Source of the DNA: Pseudomonas alliivorans
Lineage (GTDB): Bacteria > Pseudomonadota > Gammaproteobacteria > Pseudomonadales > Pseudomonadaceae
Length of the DNA: 64,000 nucleotides
NCBI RefSeq assembly: GCF_017826695.1
Contig: NZ_JAFFZW010000004.1
Coordinates: 372,001 to 436,000, forward strand
Direction of reading: 5' to 3'
Part shown: in pieces, positions 9,905-17,288 of the stretch
Layout: the number at the start of each line of letters is the position of its first letter
How positions within the stretch are numbered: position 1 is the first letter of the stretch
Program-made: the position numbers and the translations under genes
The notes under the pieces: generated by a model
What the model was told of the DNA's origin: nothing
The model's input: the letters and a program-made list of their open reading frames with translations, nothing else
Databases searched by the model: none

Positions 9905-10480
9905 ATGCTGCGTATCCTGCTGATCAATGACACTGCCAAGAAAGTCGGTCGCTTGAGAACCGCTCTGATCGAGGCCGGCTTCGACGTGATAGACGAGTCC
10001 GGCTTCATCATCGACCTGCCGGCACGGGTCGATGCCGTGCGCCCCGACGTGATCCTCATCGACACCGAGTCGCCCGGTCGGGACGTCATGGAACAGGTGG
10101 TTCTGGTCAGCCGCGACCAGCCCCGTCCGATCGTGATGTTTACCGATGAGCACGACCCCGGCGTGATGCGTCAGGCGATCAAGTCCGGCGTCAGCGCCTA
10201 CATCGTCGAAGGCATTCAGGCCCAACGCCTGCAGCCCATCCTTGATGTGGCCATGGCCCGTTTCGAGAGCGACCAGGCCCTGCGCGCGCAACTGCATGCC
10301 CGCGACCAGCAATTGGCCGAGCGCAAGCGCATCGAACTGGCGAAAGGACTGTTGATGAAAATGAAAGACTGTAACGAGGAAGAGGCCTATACCCTGATGC
10401 GGCGTCAGGCAATGAGCCGCCAGCAGAAGCTGATTCAGGTGGCCGAGCAGATCATCTCGATGAGTGAGATGCTGGGTTGA
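9905..10480 (+). CDS. nasT: ANTAR-domain antiterminator NasT
   Basis: NasT is the RNA-binding half of the two-protein nitrate response. The 191-residue protein has an N-terminal response-regulator-like domain (MLRILLINDTAKKVGRLRTAL) and a C-terminal ANTAR helix bundle (KRIELAKGLLMKMKDCNEEE to the end). A good Shine-Dalgarno sequence (AAGGAG, 9890-9895) places the start at ATG 9905, 14 bases after nasS. Its likely targets are the three hexaloop leaders at 8562, 12668 and 15923 in this window. Confidence 0.93.
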   Translation: MLRILLINDTAKKVGRLRTALIEAGFDVIDESGFIIDLPARVDAVRPDVILIDTESPGRDVMEQVVLVSRDQPRPIVMFTDEHDPGVMRQAIKSGVSAYIVEGIQAQRLQPILDVAMARFESDQALRAQLHARDQQLAERKRIELAKGLLMKMKDCNEEEAYTLMRRQAMSRQQKLIQVAEQIISMSEMLG

Positions 10481-10517
10481 ACATATCGATTGAGAACATA
10501 CGGGTGAAACGCTAATC

Positions 10518-10603
10518 GTGGGAGGCGGCTTGCCGGCGATGAACGGTGACGCTGTCTGACTGTTAAACCGCGCCGACGCCATCGCCGACAAGCCGCCTCC
10601 CAG
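10518..10603. repeat. REP doublet (inverted pair)
   Basis: Two REP-like units of about 24 bases face each other (10518-10541 and 10580-10603). Each has the core GTGGGAGGCGGCTTGCCGGC, separated by a 38-base linker. Near-identical pairs occur at 30043, 41881 and 55456. The pair sits between the convergent nasT and lscA genes, the usual setting for such elements. Confidence 0.85.
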
Positions 10604-10670
10604 AGTTACAGTACCTGTCGGCAGGCCGCCTTGCGCAAACGCTTGCCGTTCACGCCTGCATGCCTCCGGA

Positions 10671-11921
10671 TTACTGAGTCAGCACCACATTCTTCATCGG
10701 CGGTATATAGCCATAATCGTATGACTCCTGTACGAACGAGCGATCACCCTGCAACAGGATCTTCACGGTAGGCGCCTCAGTGCCACCGATGCGAAAGTCC
10801 TGCCCGGTGGTCGGCACGCTGTCGATGAACGACGTCACCAGACCGTTGGGCATCACGCAGTGCGAATAAGTCTGGAACGGCTGCGAAGGCGGATTCCCCA
10901 GCACCAGGCCTGAGGCATTCATGGGTCGGTATGGGCCGAACAACTGTTCACTGACAAAACCGTAAACGCCATCAGGGCCGGTTATACCATCGGCATAGGT
11001 AAACTTGTGGCTGATCGTGAACAAGTAATATTTATTGTCCTGAAATACATAGTGTGGACGTTCAGTCTGATCATTTACACCGACCGCAGTCACCAGCGGG
11101 GGAAGAATTTCCCATTCATCGCCATTGAGATCCTTTGCAACGGCCAGGCCAATACAGCCCACTTGAAATCTGGCACCGCCTACATCCTCATGGCCCGGCG
11201 GTACAGGCCCTAGTTCTGTCGGCCCTACTGTATGTGAACCCCGCTCGCCGGCCACATTACCTTCGAACACCATATACAACTTGCCATCATGGGGATCAAT
11301 GAACGGACTGGGATCACGAAAGTTCCATGTGGAATTCTGGGCTTCGGTCTGATAATAAGTACCGTCGGCCTCGAACAATGTTTTGACTTCCGTGAAGTCC
11401 GTCAGGATGACACCACTGTCAGACGTCACCACTCGACCACGCACTTTGGCAATGGCGGCGCCCGGCGTCACACAGGTGTAATAAAGATCGATGTCGCCCT
11501 TGTCATTGAGCAGGATCGGCGTGCCGGCCCATTCGCGAGTCGTCGGAGAAACACCTTCGGCCATGACACGGCCACCGAAGATCCAGTCCTTGCCGGTACG
11601 TGAATACCAGTAGCACATGCGGGCACGACCATGGCGGTCTTCCCAGTCACGCTTGATGTCATAACGGCCGTTGGCGCCCAGATACTGGGGATCGGTCGGG
11701 TGCCGGTCGGCCGTGAGCGTCAGGATTACCGACCAGCCGTTGACGGACACTACAGTGCCATCGAGCTCGCGCAGCGGCATGGTGTCCCAGATGAAGACCG
11801 TGTCACTCATCACCGGAAAGTCGGGACTGACCAGCGGCTGAGTGGTGGTAGGGTCGTTTTCGTTGACCTTGAGCGCATCGGCCCGGGTCCACACGGTAGG
11901 CTTGTAAGTAACGTTACTCAT
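10671..11921 (-). CDS. lscA: Levansucrase (GH68), short LscA-type
   Basis: Levansucrase splits sucrose, releases glucose and polymerises fructose into the exopolysaccharide levan. The 416-residue protein has the GH68 nucleophile D46 (FIWDTMPL), the RDP motif (FRDPSPF) and the acid/base DQTERPHY. It has no classical signal peptide, as in P. syringae levansucrases. The N-terminus is shorter than that of the expressed LscB/LscC enzymes as I remember them, which matches LscA, a paralogue reported to be poorly expressed in its native setting. The frame extends 56 codons upstream but family similarity begins at MSNVTYKP. It is inserted between nasT and nasA, opposite to both. Confidence 0.88.
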   Translation of the reverse strand: MSNVTYKPTVWTRADALKVNENDPTTTQPLVSPDFPVMSDTVFIWDTMPLRELDGTVVSVNGWSVILTLTADRHPTDPQYLGANGRYDIKRDWEDRHGRARMCYWYSRTGKDWIFGGRVMAEGVSPTTREWAGTPILLNDKGDIDLYYTCVTPGAAIAKVRGRVVTSDSGVILTDFTEVKTLFEADGTYYQTEAQNSTWNFRDPSPFIDPHDGKLYMVFEGNVAGERGSHTVGPTELGPVPPGHEDVGGARFQVGCIGLAVAKDLNGDEWEILPPLVTAVGVNDQTERPHYVFQDNKYYLFTISHKFTYADGITGPDGVYGFVSEQLFGPYRPMNASGLVLGNPPSQPFQTYSHCVMPNGLVTSFIDSVPTTGQDFRIGGTEAPTVKILLQGDRSFVQESYDYGYIPPMKNVVLTQ

Positions 11922-12638
11922 GTTGATGTCCTTTATTGACGCCAGACAGGGCCGGCGCGTAGATGAAGACAAGGCAGCATGCAAACTTATTACATCGCTG
12001 AAGTGCGTTTTTTGAACCCTGCGATTACGGCATTCATTGATTATGAAAAACCGAAACAGCAGAGAAAATGACGGGAGGCACTTGGGCACTCACCGATTGA
12101 TTTCAATAAGCCACTGTCTTGTTGAAAGCTGGCCTATTGCACATGGATTGCCCTCTCGAGAGGCGCCGTGTCATGCACGACGGAACGGATCCTCTCAGAG
12201 ACAGATTTGAAAGTAAATTAAATATTCCCTACTGTTAAGCAACCGCCTGTTTTTCAAAACAAACATGAAGCATTATTAATAGTGGGTTTCGTTCAGCTTT
12301 GAGTTCAACCGATAAAGATATCAAAACACTGTCACCCTGCTTTAATTAAACCGTCTTGATAATGGCCCTTGTTATTGGAAAAAGGGTTGATATTTCACAA
12401 CGCTACGACTGCAAAATTGCAAGATCCGCGCTCTGCGCTCATCGCTGTAAACAAGTCCGCGTCAACCCGGGGCGGTTTCGGGAAAAGTGCCCCGCACTTT
12501 TTTGCGGCGTCGAGTGCCATCAGTGCCCGGTTCAAGGTCATCGGGACTCAGCAGCCGCACACCGGATCTACCCGGCATTTGACGTTACAGCACGCTGTCT
12601 CAGGCTCGCGGCCAAACGCTTATGACGAAATCCGCATC
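11922..12638. other. Long lscA/nasA intergenic region
   Basis: This stretch separates lscA from the nasA promoter. The part near 12180-12360 is visibly AT-rich and should hold the lscA promoter, which I cannot place exactly. I see no credible gene: short frames here lack family features. A hairpin structure at 12468-12503 is described separately. Confidence 0.4.
12468..12503 (+). promoter_or_regulatory. Pair of mutually exclusive hairpins, possible terminator
   Basis: Stem A pairs CGGGGC (12468-12473) with GCCCCG (12489-12494). Stem B pairs AAAAGTGC (12483-12490) with GCACTTTT (12494-12501) and runs into six T. The stems overlap and cannot form together. It looks like a terminator with an alternative fold, but no gene begins close upstream, so the transcript it would act on is unknown. 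Confidence 0.35.
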
Positions 12639-12655
12639 TGGCCCGCCTCTTGCTT
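12639..12655 (+). promoter_or_regulatory. Sigma54 promoter of nasA
   Basis: TGGCCCGCCTCTTGCTT has the GG (12640-12641) and GC (12652-12653) pairs at the exact -24/-12 spacing. The start would fall near 12665, immediately before the first leader hairpin at 12668. Confidence 0.75.
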
Positions 12656-12667
12656 CAGCACCCTGCA

Positions 12668-12751
12668 GGTAGCCAACGGCGGTTACCACCACTCACGACA
12701 AAGACGTCGCTCATCTCTTTCGCTCACGCGGACAGAGAGGCGGCGTTTTTT
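12668..12751 (+). promoter_or_regulatory. NasT-type (ANTAR) attenuator leader of nasA
   Basis: This is the clearest leader of the three. Hairpin P1 (12668-12687) has a 7-bp stem with one G-T pair and the hexaloop AACGGC. Hairpin P2 (12696-12709) has a 4-bp stem and the hexaloop AAAGAC. Both loops have A at position 1 and G at position 4. The terminator pairs 12705-12710 with 12740-12745, extended by TCTCT/AGAGA, and ends in six T. Its 5' arm overlaps P2, so P2 and the terminator compete, as in the established ANTAR antitermination model. The nasA start lies 130 bases further on. Confidence 0.8.
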
Positions 12752-12879
12752 GCGTTTGGCCCCGGCGATGGGGCCGGTGGAGTCGCCGGCATTCGGAACA
12801 CTCCGCCACAGCGTCTGAAATTCTCCACGTCGAGGGCACCAACCCCGACTGACCTACTAGCAGATGATGAGGTGTGCCA

Positions 12880-14091
12880 ATGGATACAAGCTTCTGGAAG
12901 GCCGGTCACAGACCGACCCTGTTCGCAGCCTTTCTCTACTTCGACCTGAGCTTCATGGTCTGGTATCTGCTGGGCCCGATGGCCGTACAGATCGCCACCG
13001 ACCTGCACCTGACCACTCAGCAACGCGGCCTGATGGTCGCCACGCCGATTCTGGCCGGGGCGATCCTGCGCTTTTTCATGGGTCTGCTGGCCGATCAACT
13101 GTCGCCCAAGACCGCAGGCATCATCGGCCAGGCGATTGTGATCGGCGCCCTGCTGACCGCCTGGCAACTGGGCATCCACAGCTATGAACAGGTTCTGCTG
13201 CTGGGCGTGTTCCTGGGGATGGCGGGCGCATCGTTCGCCGTCGCATTGCCACTGGCGTCGCAATGGTATCCGCCACAGCATCAAGGCAAGGCCATGGGCA
13301 TCGCCGGTGCCGGCAACTCGGGCACCGTACTCGCCGCGCTGATCGCGCCGGTTCTTGCTGCCAGCTTCGGCTGGGGCAATGTGTTCGGCCTGGCGCTGAT
13401 TCCGCTGGTGCTGACCCTGATTGCCTTCACGCTGATGGCGCGCAACGCACCTGAGCGCAGCAAGCCCAAATCCACAGCCGACTATCTCAAGGCGCTGGGC
13501 GACCGGGATAGCTGGTGGTTCATGTTTTTCTACAGCGTGACCTTCGGCGGCTTCATCGGCCTGGCCAGCGCACTGCCCGGCTACTTCAACGACCAGTACG
13601 GTCTGAGCCCGATTACCGCAGGCTACTACACTGCGGCCTGCGTATTCGGTGGCAGCCTGATGCGTCCATTGGGCGGCGCACTGGCGGACCGCTTCGGCGG
13701 CATCCGCACGCTGACTGCCATGTACGCAGTGGCGGCTATCGGCATCGCTGCGGTGGGCTTCAACCTGCCAAGCTCGTGGGCTGCACTGGCATTGTTCGTC
13801 GCCGCCATGCTGGGCCTCGGCGCTGGCAACGGCGCAGTCTTCCAACTGGTACCGCAGCGCTTTCGCAAGGAAATCGGCGTCATGACAGGCCTGATCGGCA
13901 TGGCGGGCGGCATCGGCGGTTTCCTGCTGGCCGCAGGTCTTGGCAGCATCAAGCAGAACACCGGCGACTATCAGTTGGGCCTGTGGCTGTTCGCAAGCCT
14001 GGCCGTGCTCGCCTGGTTCGGCCTGATGAACGTCAAGCGCCGCTGGAGGACCACTTGGGGTTCGGCGGCAGTGACCGCAGCACGGGTATGA
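12880..14091 (+). CDS. nasA: Nitrate/nitrite MFS transporter
   Basis: This 403-residue inner-membrane protein belongs to the nitrate/nitrite porter branch of the major facilitator superfamily and should import nitrate for assimilation. It has about twelve hydrophobic segments and the two glycine-rich nitrate signature stretches (around AGAGNSGTVLAALIAP and GLIGMAGGIGGFLLAAGLG). ATG 12880 follows a GAGG ribosome-binding site; a GTG two codons earlier is less likely. The Pseudomonas usage of nasA for the transporter is followed. It is followed after 7 bases by the phosphatase-kinase fusion and so is co-transcribed with it. Confidence 0.92.
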   Translation: MDTSFWKAGHRPTLFAAFLYFDLSFMVWYLLGPMAVQIATDLHLTTQQRGLMVATPILAGAILRFFMGLLADQLSPKTAGIIGQAIVIGALLTAWQLGIHSYEQVLLLGVFLGMAGASFAVALPLASQWYPPQHQGKAMGIAGAGNSGTVLAALIAPVLAASFGWGNVFGLALIPLVLTLIAFTLMARNAPERSKPKSTADYLKALGDRDSWWFMFFYSVTFGGFIGLASALPGYFNDQYGLSPITAGYYTAACVFGGSLMRPLGGALADRFGGIRTLTAMYAVAAIGIAAVGFNLPSSWAALALFVAAMLGLGAGNGAVFQLVPQRFRKEIGVMTGLIGMAGGIGGFLLAAGLGSIKQNTGDYQLGLWLFASLAVLAWFGLMNVKRRWRTTWGSAAVTAARV

Positions 14092-14098
14092 TCGGTCG

Positions 14099-15760
14099 AT
14101 GACGCTGCAACTGCGCTTCGCCGAGTTCAGCGCCAGCGGCCCGCGACCAGAGAATCAGGACGCCCTGCGTCTGGTAACACCGGTCGCAGCACTGGCTGCC
14201 AGCAAGGGTTATCTGTTCGCCCTGGCCGACGGGGTCAGCCAGTGTGCCGATGGCGCGCTGGCTGCGCAGTCGACCTTGCAGGCGTTGGCGCTGGACTATT
14301 ACTCGACACCGGAGACCTGGGGCGTGGCCCAGTCTCTGGATCGTCTGTTACTGGCTCAGAACCGCTGGCTGCTGGCCAACGGCCTGCTTACCACGCTGAG
14401 TGCGCTGGTCCTGCGCGGCAGACGTTTCACCCTCGCCCACGTGGGAGATTGTCGCGCCTATCGCTGGCAAAGCGGCAAGCTCAAACGCATCAGTGAAGAC
14501 CATGTCTGGGAACAGGCCGACATGCAGCACGTGCTCAAGCGTGCGCTGGGGCTGGATCAGTACGTGGTCATGGACTATCTGGAGGGCGAACTCTGTGAAG
14601 GCGAGCGCCTGCTGCTGGTCAGCGACGGTATCTGGGCGACACTGGGCGATGCCAGCATTCGCTCGATCCTGACCGAGCAGGAAGACCTCGACTCGGCGGT
14701 CAGAACCCTGGTCAGCGCGGCGCATCTGGCGGGTAGTCAGGACAATGCCAGCGCCCTGCTCATCCAGGTCGACGGCCTGGGTGAGGATGATCTCGGGGAT
14801 GCGCTTCTGCAATTACAGCAATGGCCGTTACCACCAGCACTCAAACCCGGCCAGGTGTTTGAAAGCTGGACCGTCGGCAATGTACTTGCCCAGTCGCGGC
14901 AATCCATTCTGTACCGCGCGCACGACGCTCACGGGCTGCCGTGGCTGATCAAGACCCTGCCGTCTGCCCGGCATGATGAGCCGGGCGCAGGTCAGGGCCT
15001 GCTGTTGGAAGAATGGTTTCTGCGCAGGGTCGCCGGGCGCTTCTTTCCGGAAATCCATCCGCTGCCCGAGCGTCAGCATCTGTATTACGCCATGCGCGAA
15101 TATTCAGGCCGCACACTCGCCCATCTCTTCTCCCTGAGCGGACCGCTGCCGCTGGCGCAGTGGCAGGATCTGGCCATTCGTCTGCTACGGGCCACGGGCT
15201 TGCTGCATCGACGCAATATCATCCATCGCGACATCAAGCCCGAAAACCTCCTGTTGGGCGACGACGGCGAATTGCGCCTGCTGGATTTCGGCCTGGCGTT
15301 CTGTCCCGGCCTGTCTGCGGTCAACGCCGAGGACTTGCCGGGCACGCCGAGCTTCATTGCGCCCGAGGCCTTCAACGGTGCCGAGCCCGATCCGCAACAG
15401 GATCTGTACGCCGTCGGTATCACGCTTTATTACCTGCTGACCGGCCACTATCCGCACGGCGAAATCGAGGCCTTTCAACACCGCCGCTTCGGCACGCCGA
15501 TTCCCGCCAGCCGCTACCGTCCTGACCTGCCGCTCTGGCTGAGCCAGAGCCTGGACAAGGCCGTGCAGGCCAATCCCGCCCAGCGCTATGAAACCGCCGA
15601 GCAGTGGCAACTGGAACTTGAACAGGCCGAACAACGCCCGGTAGTGGCCAGACCCAGGCCATTGCTGGAACGCGAACCGCTGAAAGTATGGCGCACGCTG
15701 GCGCTGGTTTCGTTATTGATCAATCTGGTCGGTCTGATCTGGCTGATAAGCCGCCACTGA
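14099..15760 (+). CDS. PP2C phosphatase - Ser/Thr kinase fusion, membrane-anchored
   Basis: One 553-residue chain carries both a protein phosphatase and a protein kinase. The N-terminal PP2C domain keeps its metal-binding aspartates (NQD, ADGVS, VSDGIW and SQDNAS). The C-terminal half is a Hanks-type kinase with HRDIKPEN (D378), DFG (D396) and the lysine of WLIKTL; the glycine-rich loop is degenerate. A single C-terminal membrane helix ends the protein, leaving both domains in the cytoplasm. It sits between the nitrate transporter and reductase genes here, as in other pseudomonads, which suggests control of nitrate uptake or reduction. Its substrate is unknown. Confidence 0.9.
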   Translation: MTLQLRFAEFSASGPRPENQDALRLVTPVAALAASKGYLFALADGVSQCADGALAAQSTLQALALDYYSTPETWGVAQSLDRLLLAQNRWLLANGLLTTLSALVLRGRRFTLAHVGDCRAYRWQSGKLKRISEDHVWEQADMQHVLKRALGLDQYVVMDYLEGELCEGERLLLVSDGIWATLGDASIRSILTEQEDLDSAVRTLVSAAHLAGSQDNASALLIQVDGLGEDDLGDALLQLQQWPLPPALKPGQVFESWTVGNVLAQSRQSILYRAHDAHGLPWLIKTLPSARHDEPGAGQGLLLEEWFLRRVAGRFFPEIHPLPERQHLYYAMREYSGRTLAHLFSLSGPLPLAQWQDLAIRLLRATGLLHRRNIIHRDIKPENLLLGDDGELRLLDFGLAFCPGLSAVNAEDLPGTPSFIAPEAFNGAEPDPQQDLYAVGITLYYLLTGHYPHGEIEAFQHRRFGTPIPASRYRPDLPLWLSQSLDKAVQANPAQRYETAEQWQLELEQAEQRPVVARPRPLLEREPLKVWRTLALVSLLINLVGLIWLISRH

Positions 15761-15876
15761 GTCTTCGGTGTCACATGGGTCACCCATCGCCCCGCTTCTG
15801 TGCAGCCCGCCTCAACGCAGTGCAAGGACTTCCCCGTCGTGGATCTGAAACCCTGCATTCAGGGCTCAACAGAAGT

Positions 15877-15893
15877 TGGCACAAGCACTGCAT
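15877..15893 (+). promoter_or_regulatory. Sigma54 promoter of the flavoprotein-nasC-cobA unit
   Basis: TGGCACAAGCACTGCAT is close to the sigma54 consensus, with GG at 15878-15879 and GC at 15890-15891. Transcription would begin near 15903, about 20 bases before the first leader hairpin. Confidence 0.8.
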
Positions 15894-15922
15894 GGTCTCT
15901 TTCAGAAATTTCATAACGCGCC

Positions 15923-16009
15923 GCCCTCAACGATGAAGGCAGTGCTTCCCGAGAGAACGGGACCGGACAAAGGCGTCCTCGTCAGGCAACTGACGGGACG
16001 CCTTTTTTT
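15923..16009 (+). promoter_or_regulatory. NasT-type (ANTAR) attenuator leader of the nitrate reductase unit
   Basis: Hairpin P1 (15923-15940) has a 6-bp stem with one mismatch and the hexaloop AACGAT. Hairpin P2 (15947-15962) has a 5-bp stem TCCCG/CGGGA and the hexaloop AGAGAA. Both loops fit AnnGnn. The terminator pairs AGGCGTCC (15971-15978) with GGACGCCT (15996-16003), contains a nested GTCA/TGAC stem, and is followed by a run of T to 16009. Here P2 and the terminator do not overlap, unlike the nasA and nasS leaders, so the coupling may differ. Confidence 0.78.
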
Positions 16010-16058
16010 GTTTGCGCGCAATTTGTCGAGCGCACCCTGACGGTGACTCGGAGGCAAG

Positions 16059-17288
16059 ATGAAAAAACTCAAACTGGTGATGATCGGCAATGGAATGGCC
16101 GGCGTACGCACACTCGAAGAGTTGCTCAAATTGAGCGAAGACCTGTACGACATCACGGTTTTCGGCGCTGAACCACACCCCAACTACAACCGCATCCTGC
16201 TCTCGCCGGTACTGGCGGGCGAGCAGACGTTCGAAGAGATCGTACTCAACGACTTGGCCTGGTACGAAAACAACGGCATCCGGTTGCTGCTGAACCGGCG
16301 CGTGGTCAGGATCGATCGCATCAAGCGCCTGGTGATTGCGGACGATGGCACCCAGGCCCATTACGACCGTCTGCTGATCGCTACCGGTTCGAGCCCGTTC
16401 ATTCTGCCGATTCCCGGCAACACGCTGGATGGCGTGATCGGCTACCGCGACATCGGCCATACCCAAGAAATGATCGACACCGCCGCCACGCACAAACGCG
16501 CAGTGGTCATCGGTGGCGGGCTGCTGGGCCTGGAAGCGGCAAATGGTCTGAGCATGCGCGGTATGCAGGTCACGGTGGTCCACAACGGGCAGACGCTGCT
16601 GGAACGTCAACTGGACAAGACCAGCGGCCTGATGCTTCAGGCTGCGCTTGAACGGCGCGCTCTGAGCTTTCGCCTCAACGAGCAGACGGAGGCGTTGCTG
16701 GGCGACGATCAAGGGCGCGTGCAAGCGGTGCGTTTCAAGAACGGCGACGTCATCGCTGCCGACCTGGTGGTCATGGCGGCCGGCATTCGTCCCAACACCG
16801 AACTGGCCGAACAGGCGGGTCTGCCTTGCAGCCGAGGCATTCTGGTCAACGACACGCTGCAGACCTACGACCCACGCATCTACGCTATCGGCGAGTGCGT
16901 CAGCCATCGAGGCATCGCCTACGGGCTGGTGGCGCCACTGTTCGAACAGGCCAGGGTCTGCGCCAATCATCTCGCGCAGCTGGGCTTCGCGCGCTATCCG
17001 GGCTCCGTGACGTCGACCAAACTAAAGGTGACAGGCATCGACCTCTTTTCCGCTGGCGACTTTCTGGGTGGCGAAGGTACGGAAAGCATCACCCTGTCCG
17101 ACCCCATCAGCGGCATCTATAAAAAACTGGTCATCAAGAATGACGTGCTGGTGGGCGCTTGCCTATATGGCGACACGGCCGATGGCAGCTGGTACTTGAA
17201 ACAGATTCGCGAGGGTCAGGGCATCGATGCCATTCGCAACCACCTGATGTTCGGCGAGCCCGCCCGGACCGAGGCGGCGTGCGCATGA
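16059..17288 (+). CDS. FAD/NAD(P)-dependent oxidoreductase, NirB N-terminal-like electron-transfer subunit
   Basis: This 409-residue protein matches the N-terminal FAD/NAD(P)H half of nitrite reductase NirB. It has the FAD dinucleotide fold at the start (MIGNGMAGVRTLEELL), a second NAD-binding fold (VVIGGGLLGLEAANGL) and the YAIGE FAD motif. The siroheme/4Fe-4S reductase half of NirB is absent, and no cysteine-rich [2Fe-2S] domain follows. It overlaps nasC by 4 bases (ATGA), so it most likely feeds NADH electrons to the nitrate reductase, as Klebsiella NasC or Bacillus NasB do. It may be annotated as a truncated NirB, but the ends look clean rather than decayed. Confidence 0.88.
   Translation: MKKLKLVMIGNGMAGVRTLEELLKLSEDLYDITVFGAEPHPNYNRILLSPVLAGEQTFEEIVLNDLAWYENNGIRLLLNRRVVRIDRIKRLVIADDGTQAHYDRLLIATGSSPFILPIPGNTLDGVIGYRDIGHTQEMIDTAATHKRAVVIGGGLLGLEAANGLSMRGMQVTVVHNGQTLLERQLDKTSGLMLQAALERRALSFRLNEQTEALLGDDQGRVQAVRFKNGDVIAADLVVMAAGIRPNTELAEQAGLPCSRGILVNDTLQTYDPRIYAIGECVSHRGIAYGLVAPLFEQARVCANHLAQLGFARYPGSVTSTKLKVTGIDLFSAGDFLGGEGTESITLSDPISGIYKKLVIKNDVLVGACLYGDTADGSWYLKQIREGQGIDAIRNHLMFGEPARTEAACA

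Noticed and set aside
12724..13845. A 373-codon minus-strand frame opposite nasA
   Set aside because: Glutamine- and histidine-rich antisense shadow of a transporter gene; no ribosome-binding site.
15775..15787. Short perfect palindrome ATGGG-TCA-CCCAT after the kinase gene as an NtrC site
   Set aside because: It does not match the NtrC half-site pattern, and I could not find a second site; it may be chance.
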